Assembly: GCF_000379665.1 (NCBI RefSeq)
Contig: NZ_KB903359.1
Coordinates: 1,455,340-1,519,339 of the forward strand
Source: Butyricimonas synergistica DSM 23225
GTDB lineage: Bacteria; Bacteroidota; Bacteroidia; Bacteroidales; Marinifilaceae
Direction: 5' to 3'
DNA: 64,000 nucleotides
Shown here: positions 7,660-16,314 of the stretch, one piece after another
Numbering within the stretch: the stretch's first letter is position 1
Layout of the letters: every line of letters starts with the position of its first letter
The notes under the pieces: generated by a model
Seen by the model: the letters and a program-made list of their open reading frames with translations, nothing else
What the model was told of the DNA's origin: nothing
Database searches by the model: none
Program-made: the position numbers and the translations under genes

Positions 7660-9192
7660 TTATTCTCCAAGAACTTCCAAATTCTTCACCCACAAAGTAC
7701 TTCCCGGGGCTCCGCGATAAGCGTCACCCTCGCTACTTGAAGTACAAACAATGGCTAATTTATATTTCTTGCTAGGGTCATACGTTCCCTTACCCGTTTC
7801 TTCAAATTTCAGTTCCTTACTGGTAAAATTCGCCTCTCCCGCGCTAGTCAAGGAAGCCACCATGATAATCTTACTTTCCGGGTCTTTAATCGTGTGACCG
7901 TCTAAATAATCATCATACGAATCCACCTCGAACAAATAAGCTGCTATCGAACAGTTATCCACTACATCCGGTAATTCATTAACAGTAACTTTCGCGCCAA
8001 AACCACTTCCTGAAATAAGTGTTTCATAAAATTTCGGTCCTGCCTCGTATTTATATGTCACGTTTAGAGTTGTCGGCTTCATCCGGCAAGGAATACCGAA
8101 ATGCGTACTCTTCAATGTATTCGTTGCGTCCAAAACAAACGAACCGGTAAACATCGTCCCCGCCGTAGCTTTCGGAACCACGGCAATAATCATATTCGTA
8201 CCCTTCGTATCTTTCGTGTCGATCTTGGCCGCACCTTCATCTTCATCATATGTCACGAAGAAAGAATCGATCATACTCATAAGAAACACGCCAGCTTGAT
8301 TGGATGTTGCCATAAATAACGGTTCCTGAAAAGTATATTTACCCGAAGTCACGTCCACCCATTGCGTCATATCAAAACCGAAATAATACTCTCCAGTGAA
8401 AGCGACTGTTACCTTCATTCCCAAGGCATCAATATCCAGATTCATCGTCAACATGGAACCATTGATAGCACCCTTCACATCCAAGGTCACTTCTCCTACA
8501 ATATCCAATTCAATCTTGCATCCTTCCGCGCTGAACCCGTACACATCACCACGTTTCACGAGAGCCACTCCGTCCAACTTAATATTTCCCAATTGAAGAT
8601 CCTCCCCAAGCCCGAAATTATCAATATTCAAACAGAAATTATTCGGGTCTTCCGTCTCGGTCTTCGTGATATACACTTGCTGTTGCACCGTCACGGGTTC
8701 CGGTAAATTCCCGGCAGTAATCTTCATTTCACCTTTATACCTGGCACCGATAAATTGCTCCGGGTCTGCGGACTCTCCCGCGATCTCCTTGATCGACACG
8801 GTTGCCGTCAAAATCTCGTTATCCACGGTTCCTTGCACGGAAACCTCGTAACCACTCACGTTATCGGCACGCGTACCGCTCACGGTAGCGACATACGAAC
8901 TACGGCTAGCCGTGTTAAATTGGGCATTGGGGATAATAAACTCTTCGACACCGGGCACAATATTCGTCAACTTCAAAGAAACCGTGTTATCCGCTTCCTT
9001 TAGAACATGGATTTTTGCATTTGCATCCGCGTCTTTCCCGTCCACCTTCACGCTCAACTTATCCGATGCATATTCTCCGATAACATCCTCAAGGACTGGC
9101 GGAGTATCCGGAGTCTTTTTATCATCACTACATGACATTATAAAACCCAGTACACTCACGAATGTGCATAAAAACAAAAATTTTCTTCTCAT
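7660..9192 (-). CDS. Surface-type lipoprotein, C-terminal PCMD-like domain (paralog of 6030-7580)
   Basis: 510 residues: signal segment, lipobox IMSC, then SDDKK. It aligns by eye along its whole length with the convergent neighbour: IGEYASDKLSVKVDGK against IGLYSGEKLKAMINGV near the start, KVVVPK/IAVVPKATAGTMFTGSF in the middle, and nearly the same last 35 residues (YKLAIVCTSSSEGDAYRGAPG, LWVKNLEV). The C-terminal half has the PCMD-like layout and may bind carbohydrate or another surface ligand; this is inference. Start ATG at 9192. No TAnnTTTG box was found directly upstream. Confidence 0.75.
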   Translation of the reverse strand: MRRKFLFLCTFVSVLGFIMSCSDDKKTPDTPPVLEDVIGEYASDKLSVKVDGKDADANAKIHVLKEADNTVSLKLTNIVPGVEEFIIPNAQFNTASRSSYVATVSGTRADNVSGYEVSVQGTVDNEILTATVSIKEIAGESADPEQFIGARYKGEMKITAGNLPEPVTVQQQVYITKTETEDPNNFCLNIDNFGLGEDLQLGNIKLDGVALVKRGDVYGFSAEGCKIELDIVGEVTLDVKGAINGSMLTMNLDIDALGMKVTVAFTGEYYFGFDMTQWVDVTSGKYTFQEPLFMATSNQAGVFLMSMIDSFFVTYDEDEGAAKIDTKDTKGTNMIIAVVPKATAGTMFTGSFVLDATNTLKSTHFGIPCRMKPTTLNVTYKYEAGPKFYETLISGSGFGAKVTVNELPDVVDNCSIAAYLFEVDSYDDYLDGHTIKDPESKIIMVASLTSAGEANFTSKELKFEETGKGTYDPSKKYKLAIVCTSSSEGDAYRGAPGSTLWVKNLEVLGE

Positions 9193-9480
9193 AACTGATC
9201 ATTTGTTTGTTAATAACTCTTGGAATCATTCCTGAATCATTGTTTACAGCAAAGACCACGCCCATGTTTCACACATCAGCCTCTATCTACGCAACAAGAA
9301 AAAATTTAACATGTCGATTCCCGCAACAACAAAATCAAGTGCCCTCCCCCACTCAATTTACTCGAGAATATACCAATATAAAAGTATTTTATATCATTTT
9401 CGCACTATTACTGCACAACAATAGTATGGCACTATACCTCCTTGGCGTACGCCACAACTGTTAATAACCGTAAAAACGTG

Positions 9481-9566
9481 GGCTAACTGTAGGCTAACTG
9501 TAGGCGATACGTGGGCAATGCCGCCCAAAAGCCGCCTAAAAGTCGCCCAAAAGCTACCCAATGGCA
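9481..9566. repeat. Two families of 11-nt tandem repeats
   Basis: GGCTAACTGTA occurs twice in tandem (9481-9502). After 20 bases, GCCCAAAAGCC, GCCTAAAAGTC and GCCCAAAAGCT follow each other (9523-9555), with a fourth degenerate unit to 9566. Both families have an 11-nt period. Confidence 0.85.
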
Positions 9567-9611
9567 GAGAATATCCCGGACGCCCCCCTTATTTAAAACT
9601 AGCTCCACGAA

Positions 9612-9641
9612 TTGACGGATTGATTTATTTTTATAAATTTG
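9612..9641 (+). promoter_or_regulatory. murF operon promoter
   Basis: TAAATTTG (9634-9641) is an exact -7 box; TTGA about 18 bases upstream is a weak -33. It lies 26 bases before ATG 9668 and decides that start over the longer frame. Confidence 0.65.
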
Positions 9642-9667
9642 TCACTCCTATCGTATATAAAGAAATA

Positions 9668-10960
9668 ATGGAAGAACTAGAACTCGTATATAAAGCTTTC
9701 CGGGAAGGCAGCCGGGTCACGACCGACTCGCGGGAAGTCAAGGAAGGGGATATATTCATTGCCTTAAAAGGTGAGAATCACAACGGCAACACGTTCGCGG
9801 AAAAAGCCATAGCACAGGGAGCCCGACACGTCGTTATCGACGAGACCGAGTATAACATCTCCCCCCGATGCGTGCTTGTACCCGACACGCTACATTTCTT
9901 GCAACAACTTGCCCACCATCATCGCCAGCAATTAAATATCCCGATTCTAGGCATCACCGGGACGAACGGCAAGACCACCACGAAAGAATTGTGCCACGCC
10001 GTGCTCTCGAAAAAATACAAAACCGTTGCCACCAAAGGCAACCTGAACAATCATATCGGCGTGCCCCTCACCCTGCTTAGCATGGATGCCGACACGGAAT
10101 TCGGTATCGTGGAGATGGGAGCCAACCATCCCGGCGAAATCAAAGACCTGTGCGAGATTGCCGAACCGGATTACGGGATTATAACCAACATCGGTTATGC
10201 CCATTTGGAGGGCTTCGGAAGTTACGAGAATATTATAGAAACAAAAAGTGCCCTATACAAGTCTGTCATGTCAAAAGAAGGCATTCTTTTCGTGAACAGC
10301 CAGGATGAATTGCTCTGCCGTCTATCCGAAGAAAGCAAACGATTTACTTACGGGATGGAAGGTACTTTGGCTAACGGGGAAATTGCACAAACAACCCCTT
10401 ACCTGGTGTACACGCTGAAAACCCGGCACGGGCATCTTTACATCCGCACCAAGCTGATCGGCGGGTATAATTTCGACAACGCGATGGCGGCTTCTGCCGT
10501 GGGAACGTATTTCGAGGTCGACCCGCTGCAAATACAGGCAGCAATGGAAGCCTATACCCCTTCGAACCTTCGCTCTCAACTATTAAAGACAGAACGGAAC
10601 ACGATTATCCTAGATGCTTACAACGCTAATCTCAGCAGTATGCGAGTGGCAATCTCCAATTTCGCGGAAATGAAAGCAGACGACAAACTCGTCATCATCG
10701 GCGAGATGCGCGAACTGGGAGCTATATCAAACGACGCGCACCGGGAAATCATGGACTTGATCGCCAGCCACAATTTCTCCAAAGTATTTGTCGTGGGGCA
10801 CAATTTTGAATCTTTCAGAAATAAATATACATTTACAACTTATTTCCCCGACACGGAAACACTGGTAGAGTTTCTTAAAACACACGAAGTGGCGGATTCG
10901 TTTATCCTAGTGAAAGGTTCCCGGGGAAACAAGCTGGAACAGATTATTGATTATTTATAA
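9668..10960 (+). CDS. murF: UDP-N-acetylmuramoyl-tripeptide--D-alanyl-D-alanine ligase MurF
   Basis: Last cytosolic ligase of peptidoglycan precursor synthesis: ATP-dependent addition of D-Ala-D-Ala to UDP-MurNAc-tripeptide. From ATG 9668 it is 430 residues, a normal length. Domain 1 carries SRVTTDSREVKEGDIFIALKG; the ATP-binding loop is GITGTNGKTTTKE; then GNLNNHIGVPLTLL, EMGANHPGEI, the NIGYAHLEGFGS segment, and a C-terminal ligase domain with LDAYNANLSSM and VKGSRG. A longer frame from 9518 adds 50 residues with no family counterpart. It is followed after 11 bases by a glycosyltransferase and then pyrC, forming a three-gene transcription unit. Confidence 0.93.
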   Translation: MEELELVYKAFREGSRVTTDSREVKEGDIFIALKGENHNGNTFAEKAIAQGARHVVIDETEYNISPRCVLVPDTLHFLQQLAHHHRQQLNIPILGITGTNGKTTTKELCHAVLSKKYKTVATKGNLNNHIGVPLTLLSMDADTEFGIVEMGANHPGEIKDLCEIAEPDYGIITNIGYAHLEGFGSYENIIETKSALYKSVMSKEGILFVNSQDELLCRLSEESKRFTYGMEGTLANGEIAQTTPYLVYTLKTRHGHLYIRTKLIGGYNFDNAMAASAVGTYFEVDPLQIQAAMEAYTPSNLRSQLLKTERNTIILDAYNANLSSMRVAISNFAEMKADDKLVIIGEMRELGAISNDAHREIMDLIASHNFSKVFVVGHNFESFRNKYTFTTYFPDTETLVEFLKTHEVADSFILVKGSRGNKLEQIIDYL

Positions 10961-10971
10961 AATATATCGTT

Positions 10972-11700
10972 ATGAACGACAGAGTTGTCATCATACCTAC
11001 CTATAACGAAAAAGAGAATATCGAGAATATTCTCCGGTACGTTTTTAAATTAACCCCGGCATTTGACGTGCTCGTTATCGAGGACAACTCTCCTGACGGG
11101 ACTGCACAAATCGTCAAACGCCTGCAAAGCGAATTCCCGCAACTCCACATGATCGAGCGAAAAGGGAAACTAGGATTAGGCACGGCTTACATCACGGGAT
11201 TCAAGTGGTCGCTGGAACACGGGTACAATTACATTTTCGAGATGGACGCGGACTTCTCGCATAACCCGGACGATCTGGTGAAACTATACAATGCCTGTGC
11301 CACGGGAGAAGGCGATATGGCTATCGGCTCCCGCTACGTGACCGGGGTAAACGTTGTCAACTGGCCTATGGGACGGGTATTGATGTCCTACTTTGCCTCC
11401 AAGTACGTTCGTGCGATTACAGGAATGAAGGTACACGATGCCACCGCGGGATTCGTTTGCTACACCCGCAAAGTACTGGAAGCCATCGACCTTGACAAAA
11501 TTCGTTTCAAAGGATACGCTTTCCAAATCGAGATGAAATTCACGACATGGGTACTCGGGTTCAAGCTAAAAGAAGTTCCGATCATTTTCACCGATCGTAC
11601 CCTGGGCACCTCTAAAATGAGCGGAGGCATATTCAACGAAGCTTTCTGGGGTGTCATCACCATGAAACTCCGGAGTATCGGGAAACGTAAAAAGAATTAA
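10972..11700 (+). CDS. Polyprenol-phosphate mannosyltransferase-like GT2 enzyme
   Basis: A 242-residue family 2 glycosyltransferase of the dolichol-phosphate-mannose-synthase type, which moves a sugar from a nucleotide donor onto a polyprenyl phosphate at the inner membrane. Visible motifs are IPTYNEKENI at the N-terminus, VIEDNSPDGTA (donor site), GLGTAYITGF, and the metal-binding EMDADFSHNP near residue 91. There are no transmembrane segments, so it is the soluble short form. The sugar and acceptor cannot be read from the sequence. It sits 11 bases after murF and 1 base before pyrC. Confidence 0.85.
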   Translation: MNDRVVIIPTYNEKENIENILRYVFKLTPAFDVLVIEDNSPDGTAQIVKRLQSEFPQLHMIERKGKLGLGTAYITGFKWSLEHGYNYIFEMDADFSHNPDDLVKLYNACATGEGDMAIGSRYVTGVNVVNWPMGRVLMSYFASKYVRAITGMKVHDATAGFVCYTRKVLEAIDLDKIRFKGYAFQIEMKFTTWVLGFKLKEVPIIFTDRTLGTSKMSGGIFNEAFWGVITMKLRSIGKRKKN

Positions 11701-11701
11701 T

Positions 11702-13042
11702 ATGGAAAAAATCAAGATGCTTATTCACGGCGGAACAATTATAAACGAGGGAAAAATATTTAAAGGCGACATTCTGATTCATGGCGACCGGATAGAAAAG
11801 ATCATCGAGAACGGGCTCGACACGATTCCCGAAGGCGTCAAAGTGATCGACGCGACAGGGAAATTCGTTATGCCCGGCGTGATCGACGACCAGGTGCATT
11901 TCCGCGAACCGGGACTGACTCACAAGGGCGACATTGCCGAAGGAAGCCGTGCCGCGGCAGCGGGGGGAGTGACCTCGTTTATGGATATGCCCAACGTGAA
12001 ACCCGCTACCGTCACGAACGAATTGTTACGGGAGAAGCAACAGATCGCCCGGGAGAACGCCGTCGTGAACTATTCTTTCTATCTCGGGGCTACCGTGGAT
12101 AATATTGACGAAATCAGAAACGCCGACCCACGCACAACTTGCGGGATAAAAGTATTCATGGGTTCCTCCACGGGGAATATGCTCGTGGATAGCCCGGAAG
12201 CACTGGAGCGTATATTTGCCGAATCGCCCACCCTTATCGCCGCGCACTGCGAGGACACACCCACGATCAACCGGAACTTGGCACTTCTTCAAGAGATGCT
12301 TGGCGACGACATTCCCACGTACTGCCATCCCATGATACGTAGCCGGGAGGCGTGCTACAAGAGTTCGTCACTAGCGGCATCCCTCGCGCACAAGCACAAC
12401 AGCCGCCTGCATATCCTGCACCTTAGCACGGCAGAGGAACTGGCACTACTCGATCAAGGGAACAGAAAAGAAAAACATATCACGGGGGAAGTATGCGTTC
12501 ACCATCTTTGGTTCAACAGCAAAGCGTACCTCACGAAAGGCAGCCTCGTGAAATGGAACCCGGCAATCAAGGCTGAAAGCGACAGAAAAGCCTTGTTGCA
12601 AGCGTTGAATGACAATCGCCTGGACGTGATTGCCACAGACCACGCACCTCATCTGCCGGAAGAAAAAGCCGGTATTTACACGAAATCTGCAAGCGGAGGT
12701 CCTATGGTGCAACACTCGCTAGTCGTGATGCTCGAACTCATGGAACGGGGAGAGATCACGCTGGAAAACATTGTCGACAAGATGTGTCATGCCCCAGCCG
12801 ACCTCTTCCGCGTGGAAGGAAGAGGCTATCTGCGGGAAGGCTACAAAGCAGATATTGCCATCTTTGAAAAACATCCCTGGACGGTGGAAAAAAACAACTT
12901 ACGTTACAAATGCGGTTGGTCGCCCTTGGAAGACATGACATTCACCTATAAAGTGAAAACCACCATCGTGAACGGGCAAATCGTGTACGACAACGAGAAA
13001 ATCAACGAGAACATTCGCGGAGAATTACTAACATTTCTATAA
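11702..13042 (+). CDS. pyrC: Dihydroorotase PyrC (class I type) with Gln in the first metal-ligand position
   Basis: Third step of pyrimidine synthesis: interconverts carbamoyl-aspartate and dihydroorotate. 446 residues. Metal-site elements seen are DDQVHFREPG (residues 62-71), the Lys of GIKVFMGSSTG, AAHCED, HILHLSTAEE and ATDHAPH. The usual HxH has Gln64 in place of the first His while the other ligands are kept. I recall the same DDQVHFREPG form in other Bacteroidota, so it is probably a lineage variant rather than an inactive enzyme, but this was not checked. It overlaps the 3' end of the convergent membrane protein gene by 6 bases. Confidence 0.88.
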   Translation: MEKIKMLIHGGTIINEGKIFKGDILIHGDRIEKIIENGLDTIPEGVKVIDATGKFVMPGVIDDQVHFREPGLTHKGDIAEGSRAAAAGGVTSFMDMPNVKPATVTNELLREKQQIARENAVVNYSFYLGATVDNIDEIRNADPRTTCGIKVFMGSSTGNMLVDSPEALERIFAESPTLIAAHCEDTPTINRNLALLQEMLGDDIPTYCHPMIRSREACYKSSSLAASLAHKHNSRLHILHLSTAEELALLDQGNRKEKHITGEVCVHHLWFNSKAYLTKGSLVKWNPAIKAESDRKALLQALNDNRLDVIATDHAPHLPEEKAGIYTKSASGGPMVQHSLVVMLELMERGEITLENIVDKMCHAPADLFRVEGRGYLREGYKADIAIFEKHPWTVEKNNLRYKCGWSPLEDMTFTYKVKTTIVNGQIVYDNEKINENIRGELLTFL

Positions 13043-14011
13043 AATCGTTACAACACACGCGACTAATAACAGCACAAACAGCACGTTTCCCAACCAGCGG
13101 GTGCGATGCGAGATAAAATACTGGGAAAATAAATAAGATAACGGGATAGCTAGTATCAACATGATACCATGGCAATTGAAAGGTACAAAAAATAACGTAC
13201 TTCCCGCGAACAAGAGCATGGAAAGCATGGCGAACATTCCCCTTCGCTGAGAAACGATAGCCGTCGGGTAATTCACGATCACGTTATGCAACGATATGAC
13301 GATCAATATACCGAACACGACATATGCCGCTAATTTATCAGGCATGAGCTTCCAGAATCCTTCTCCGGTTTGCAATGCCTTCATGAATATGTCTGGAGCT
13401 TCGGATAGTTGGTCTGTCCAAAAATAATACGCGGCAGTAAACAATAATGCCGTCAGAAAGCCTATCAGCAAAGCGCTCAAATCCTTGATATTTGCCCTCC
13501 CGGAAAATGGCAGCACCACGATAGCCCAAAGCAGTAACATGACCAATTTGGGACAAAGCAACACCGCCAAACACGTAAATAAACCAAAACCAAAAACAGG
13601 AGCATTCGATTTCGTGTGCACGATAGCCGATTGCAAACGAGAAACCGCCAATACAGAACAAAACGCGGCAAGAAGATAATTATTCACCCCATAGCGACAG
13701 ACAAGCCCTGCCGTTAGCAAGGCATAAATCAACGCGGGCAAAGCAGTAATCCGTGACAGGAATTTGTAACGATCCGCGATAAAAAAAATCAAAAAAGCCA
13801 AGCACAACAACCCGAACATTCCCATTCCCCTCAACCAAAGAAGATGTTGGTTCTCGTTCAGAAAAGGAAATGAAATGATGCCGTCTTCCCTGCATACAAT
13901 CCCCTCGTCCATCCCGAAACTAAAATGCAGGAATGCTATTGCTGCCAAAATAAATGGCAGCAAATACAACATATACAAGTTTTTAGACTTTAATATCGAG
14001 TCAAATCCCAT
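13037..14011 (-). CDS. Polytopic membrane protein, DUF6427-like
   Basis: 324 residues with roughly ten hydrophobic segments spread over the whole length (for example residues 13-31, 62-79, 90-105 and a C-terminal LFVLLLVACVVTIL), so an inner-membrane protein. It looks like the Bacteroidota DUF6427 family, whose function is unknown to me; the assignment is from memory. It lies 12 bases downstream of purD on the same strand and so is probably co-transcribed with it, and it overlaps pyrC tail to tail by 6 bases, leaving no room for a terminator. Confidence 0.7.
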   Translation of the reverse strand: MGFDSILKSKNLYMLYLLPFILAAIAFLHFSFGMDEGIVCREDGIISFPFLNENQHLLWLRGMGMFGLLCLAFLIFFIADRYKFLSRITALPALIYALLTAGLVCRYGVNNYLLAAFCSVLAVSRLQSAIVHTKSNAPVFGFGLFTCLAVLLCPKLVMLLLWAIVVLPFSGRANIKDLSALLIGFLTALLFTAAYYFWTDQLSEAPDIFMKALQTGEGFWKLMPDKLAAYVVFGILIVISLHNVIVNYPTAIVSQRRGMFAMLSMLLFAGSTLFFVPFNCHGIMLILAIPLSYLFSQYFISHRTRWLGNVLFVLLLVACVVTIL

Positions 14012-14023
14012 TTCCTTCCCGTG

Positions 14024-15292
14024 CTACAAATCAAAACCTATATCACGTCTAAAATTCATCCCGTCGAAATGAATCTTTGCCACGTTCTTGTATGATTGAG
14101 CCAAAGCCTCTTTCATGGTATCACCGTACGAGCTGACAGCCAACACGCGTCCACCGTTCGTCAGGACTTTCCCGTCAGCAAACTTTGTTCCCGCGTGGAA
14201 CACAATACTGCCTTCCACGTTTTCCAGCCCGTCGATCAGCTTGCCTTTCTCGTAATCACCCGGGTATCCTTGCGATACCAGCATAACCGTCGTGCAGAAA
14301 CGAGCATCCAGATCAAAGGCTGCTTGTTTCAATTCCCCCTTAGCCGTAGCCTCGAATAAAGACAAAATATCGGTTTTCAATCTCGGCAACACGACTTCCG
14401 TCTCCGGGTCACCCATACGCACGTTGTACTCGATCACGTAAGGATCGCCCCCCACGTTCATCAACCCGAAAAAGACGAATCCCTTGTAGTCGATACCTTC
14501 TTCACGGAATCCCTCGATGGTCGGACGCACAACCCGTTCTTCCACTTTCCTGTTAAACTCCTCGTTGGCAAAAGGTACCGGAGAAACAGCCCCCATGCCT
14601 CCCGTGTTTAACCCGGTATCACCTTCCCCTACACGCTTGTAATCTTTGGCAGAACCCAGTATCTTGTAATCTTTCCCATCCGTCAACGCGAACACGGAAA
14701 GCTCTATTCCCTTCAAAAATTCTTCAATCACAACTTGGTTGCCCGCCTTGCCGAATTTCCCGTCCAACATGAGTCGAAGTTCGCTTTTCGCTTCTTCCAA
14801 ATCGTTTAATATCAACACGCCTTTACCGGCAGCCAAACCGTCAGCCTTCAACACGTAAGGGGGCTGCAAAGCCTTGAGAAAATCGATGCCTTCCTCTATA
14901 TTTTCTTTTGTCACGGTCAAATAACCCGCAGTTGGGATAGCATGGCGATTCATAAATTCCTTGGCGAAATCCTTGCTTCCTTCCAATATCGCACCCGCCT
15001 TTCCGGGTCCCACGATCATCAAGTGAGAGAAACGGGCATCCGCTTCGAAATAATCCCGGATACCTTCTACCAGCGGATCTTCCGGTCCAACAACCAACAT
15101 TTCGATACCGGTATTCTCGATAAACGTAGCCAATGCCCCGAAATCCGAGACTTTAATATTCACGTTTTCCGCTATTTCAGCCGTCCCGGCATTTCCCGGT
15201 GCAACATATAATTTCGTCAATCTCTTGCTCTCGCTTATTTTCCACGCTAACGCATGCTCGCGTCCACCGCTACCCAATAATAATACCTTCAT
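14024..15292 (-). CDS. purD: Phosphoribosylamine--glycine ligase PurD
   Basis: ATP-grasp enzyme joining phosphoribosylamine and glycine in purine synthesis. 422 residues, the usual length. Landmarks are GSGGREHALAWK at residues 7-18, VVGPEDPLVEGI, the ATP-grasp segments PYVLKADGLAAGKGVLI and VIEEFLKGIELSVFALTDGK, GLNTGGMGAVSPVPF, and the metal-binding EYNVRMGDPETE. ATG at 15292 follows a -7-like box (15388-15381) at a distance of about 90 bases. Confidence 0.95.
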   Translation of the reverse strand: MKVLLLGSGGREHALAWKISESKRLTKLYVAPGNAGTAEIAENVNIKVSDFGALATFIENTGIEMLVVGPEDPLVEGIRDYFEADARFSHLMIVGPGKAGAILEGSKDFAKEFMNRHAIPTAGYLTVTKENIEEGIDFLKALQPPYVLKADGLAAGKGVLILNDLEEAKSELRLMLDGKFGKAGNQVVIEEFLKGIELSVFALTDGKDYKILGSAKDYKRVGEGDTGLNTGGMGAVSPVPFANEEFNRKVEERVVRPTIEGFREEGIDYKGFVFFGLMNVGGDPYVIEYNVRMGDPETEVVLPRLKTDILSLFEATAKGELKQAAFDLDARFCTTVMLVSQGYPGDYEKGKLIDGLENVEGSIVFHAGTKFADGKVLTNGGRVLAVSSYGDTMKEALAQSYKNVAKIHFDGMNFRRDIGFDL

Positions 15293-15380
15293 CTTATTTA
15301 TAGTTACAAGTTTACAAGTTACAGGCTACAAGTTACAAATTGAGTTTCCTTACAAATTGTAACTCGGCTTCGCCGAATCG

Positions 15381-15388
15381 CAAAGATA
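15381..15388 (-). promoter_or_regulatory. Candidate purD -7 box
   Basis: TATCTTTG on the minus strand fits TAnnTTTG. No good -33 TTTG at the usual 19-21 base distance. The leader between it and purD holds imperfect TTACAAGT-type repeats (15305-15360). Confidence 0.45.
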
Positions 15389-15428
15389 ACGGTTAATCAC
15401 AAATCATAAATCATAATTCTTAAATAAA

Positions 15429-15460
15429 TTTGGTGATATTGACAGATTTCCATAACTTTG
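15429..15460 (+). promoter_or_regulatory. fic promoter
   Basis: TTTG (15429-15432), 20-base spacer, TAACTTTG (15453-15460); both elements match the Bacteroidota consensus exactly. It lies 16 bases before the fic start codon. Confidence 0.85.
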
Positions 15461-15476
15461 GAGCAAATCGAACGCC

Positions 15477-16052
15477 ATGAACAGATATTCGACCAATGGT
15501 GAAGAAGGAGAAATCCTACAGAATTTACTCGGACTAACTGACGAAGAAGCAATTCACAACGCCGAGTTCGAAGGATTCCTGACGGCTGAAATTTTGTTCA
15601 CTGAAAATTTAACTTCCAAAACAAAGTTCACTGTAAAATACATTTGCGACATTCACCGCACGGCATTAAAAGAGCTCTACTCTTTCGCCGGACATTTCCG
15701 TTCCGTGAACATCTCGAAAGGCGGGTTCGTTTTTCCGGCAGGACGTTTTATTCCTGATAATATGCGCATTTTCGAGGAAGAGATATTATCACATCTTCCC
15801 GATTACTACACGGATCGTCAAGGATTAATCAAAGATATTGCCAAGGTACACGGGGAATTGCTTTTTATCCATCCCTTCCGGGAAGGAAATGGACGCACCG
15901 CACGAATTCTCGCGAATCTAATGGCACGTAAACAAGGTCATACAGGTTTGAATTTCAGGCGGGTAAATTTCGACGAGTATATAATAGCCGTTCAACAAGT
16001 CGCCCGCAAGGACTACTCTAGAATGGAGGAAATTATCGCTTACGCATTTTAA
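15477..16052 (+). CDS. fic: Fic/DOC-family AMP-transferase toxin
   Basis: 191 residues with the full Fic active-site motif HPFREGNGRTAR at residues 132-143: catalytic His132, Asn138, and both Arg for nucleotide phosphates. Proteins with this motif normally AMPylate target proteins; in class I systems the toxin is held inactive by a separate small antitoxin. There is no obvious inhibitory (S/T)xxxE(G/N) helix in its own N-terminus, consistent with class I. The region before the motif (FRSVNISKGGFVFPAG) fits the Fic flap. It has its own perfect promoter, and its last 20 bases overlap the 3' end of the antitoxin gene on the other strand. Confidence 0.9.
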   Translation: MNRYSTNGEEGEILQNLLGLTDEEAIHNAEFEGFLTAEILFTENLTSKTKFTVKYICDIHRTALKELYSFAGHFRSVNISKGGFVFPAGRFIPDNMRIFEEEILSHLPDYYTDRQGLIKDIAKVHGELLFIHPFREGNGRTARILANLMARKQGHTGLNFRRVNFDEYIIAVQQVARKDYSRMEEIIAYAF

Positions 16053-16206
16053 GCTTCAACTCCACCCGCTCTAAAATAGTATATGCGGTTTCTTGGGAAA
16101 TCTTTATCCCTTCCAACTGAAACGAGGTAATCATTCCCTGCAAAATCTCTTCCCGAACCGTGGCGTTTTTTACAAGCTGCGGCATTTTTTCTTTTACTTT
16201 TTCCAT
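16033..16206 (-). CDS. VbhA-like Fic antitoxin, convergent with its toxin
   Basis: A small protein (57 aa from ATG 16206) with the class I Fic-inhibitor motif (S/T)xxxE(G/N) as SFQLEG at residues 28-33, inside a predicted helix preceded by NATVREEILQGM. In VbhA the Glu of this motif blocks ATP binding in the Fic active site. The promoter fixes the start: an upstream ATG at 16221 overlaps the -7 box and cannot be used. ATG 16206 would give an almost leaderless mRNA, while ATG 16185 (50 aa) would have a short A-rich leader. Unlike VbhA/VbhT, where the antitoxin gene precedes the toxin in one operon, here it lies on the opposite strand, tail to tail, with 20 bases of antisense overlap. Confidence 0.8.
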   Translation of the reverse strand: MEKVKEKMPQLVKNATVREEILQGMITSFQLEGIKISQETAYTILERVELKLKMRKR

Positions 16207-16210
16207 ACTA

Positions 16211-16241
16211 CAAATATACAACTTTTTCCCTTATTATCAAA
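16211..16241 (-). promoter_or_regulatory. Antitoxin promoter
   Basis: Minus-strand TTTG (16241-16238), 19-base spacer, TATATTTG (16218-16211), an exact consensus match. Predicted transcript start is near 16205-16203, which decides between the possible antitoxin start codons. Confidence 0.85.
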
Positions 16242-16314
16242 GTGATTCGATGGGAAAATCATACGAAAAACGTTCCCTTTCTCCTATTCGGAAAAACACG
16301 TTCATTTTCAATTT

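Larger units (their letters stand above)
9193..9667. other. 475-bp gene-free region upstream of murF
   Basis: Holds the upstream region of the minus-strand lipoprotein (with a direct GAATCATT repeat near 9222-9239), an AT-rich middle, the 11-nt repeat array at 9481-9566 and the murF promoter. A reading frame runs into murF from about 9518, but it begins inside the repeat array and lies upstream of the promoter, so I treat it as non-coding. Confidence 0.6.

Noticed and set aside
9518-9667. 50-codon N-terminal extension of MurF
   Set aside because: It starts inside the 11-nt repeats, lies upstream of an exact promoter box, and has no counterpart in the MurF family.
16207-16221. Longer antitoxin start at 16221
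   Set aside because: Its ATG overlaps the -7 box of the antitoxin promoter, so it would not be in the mRNA.
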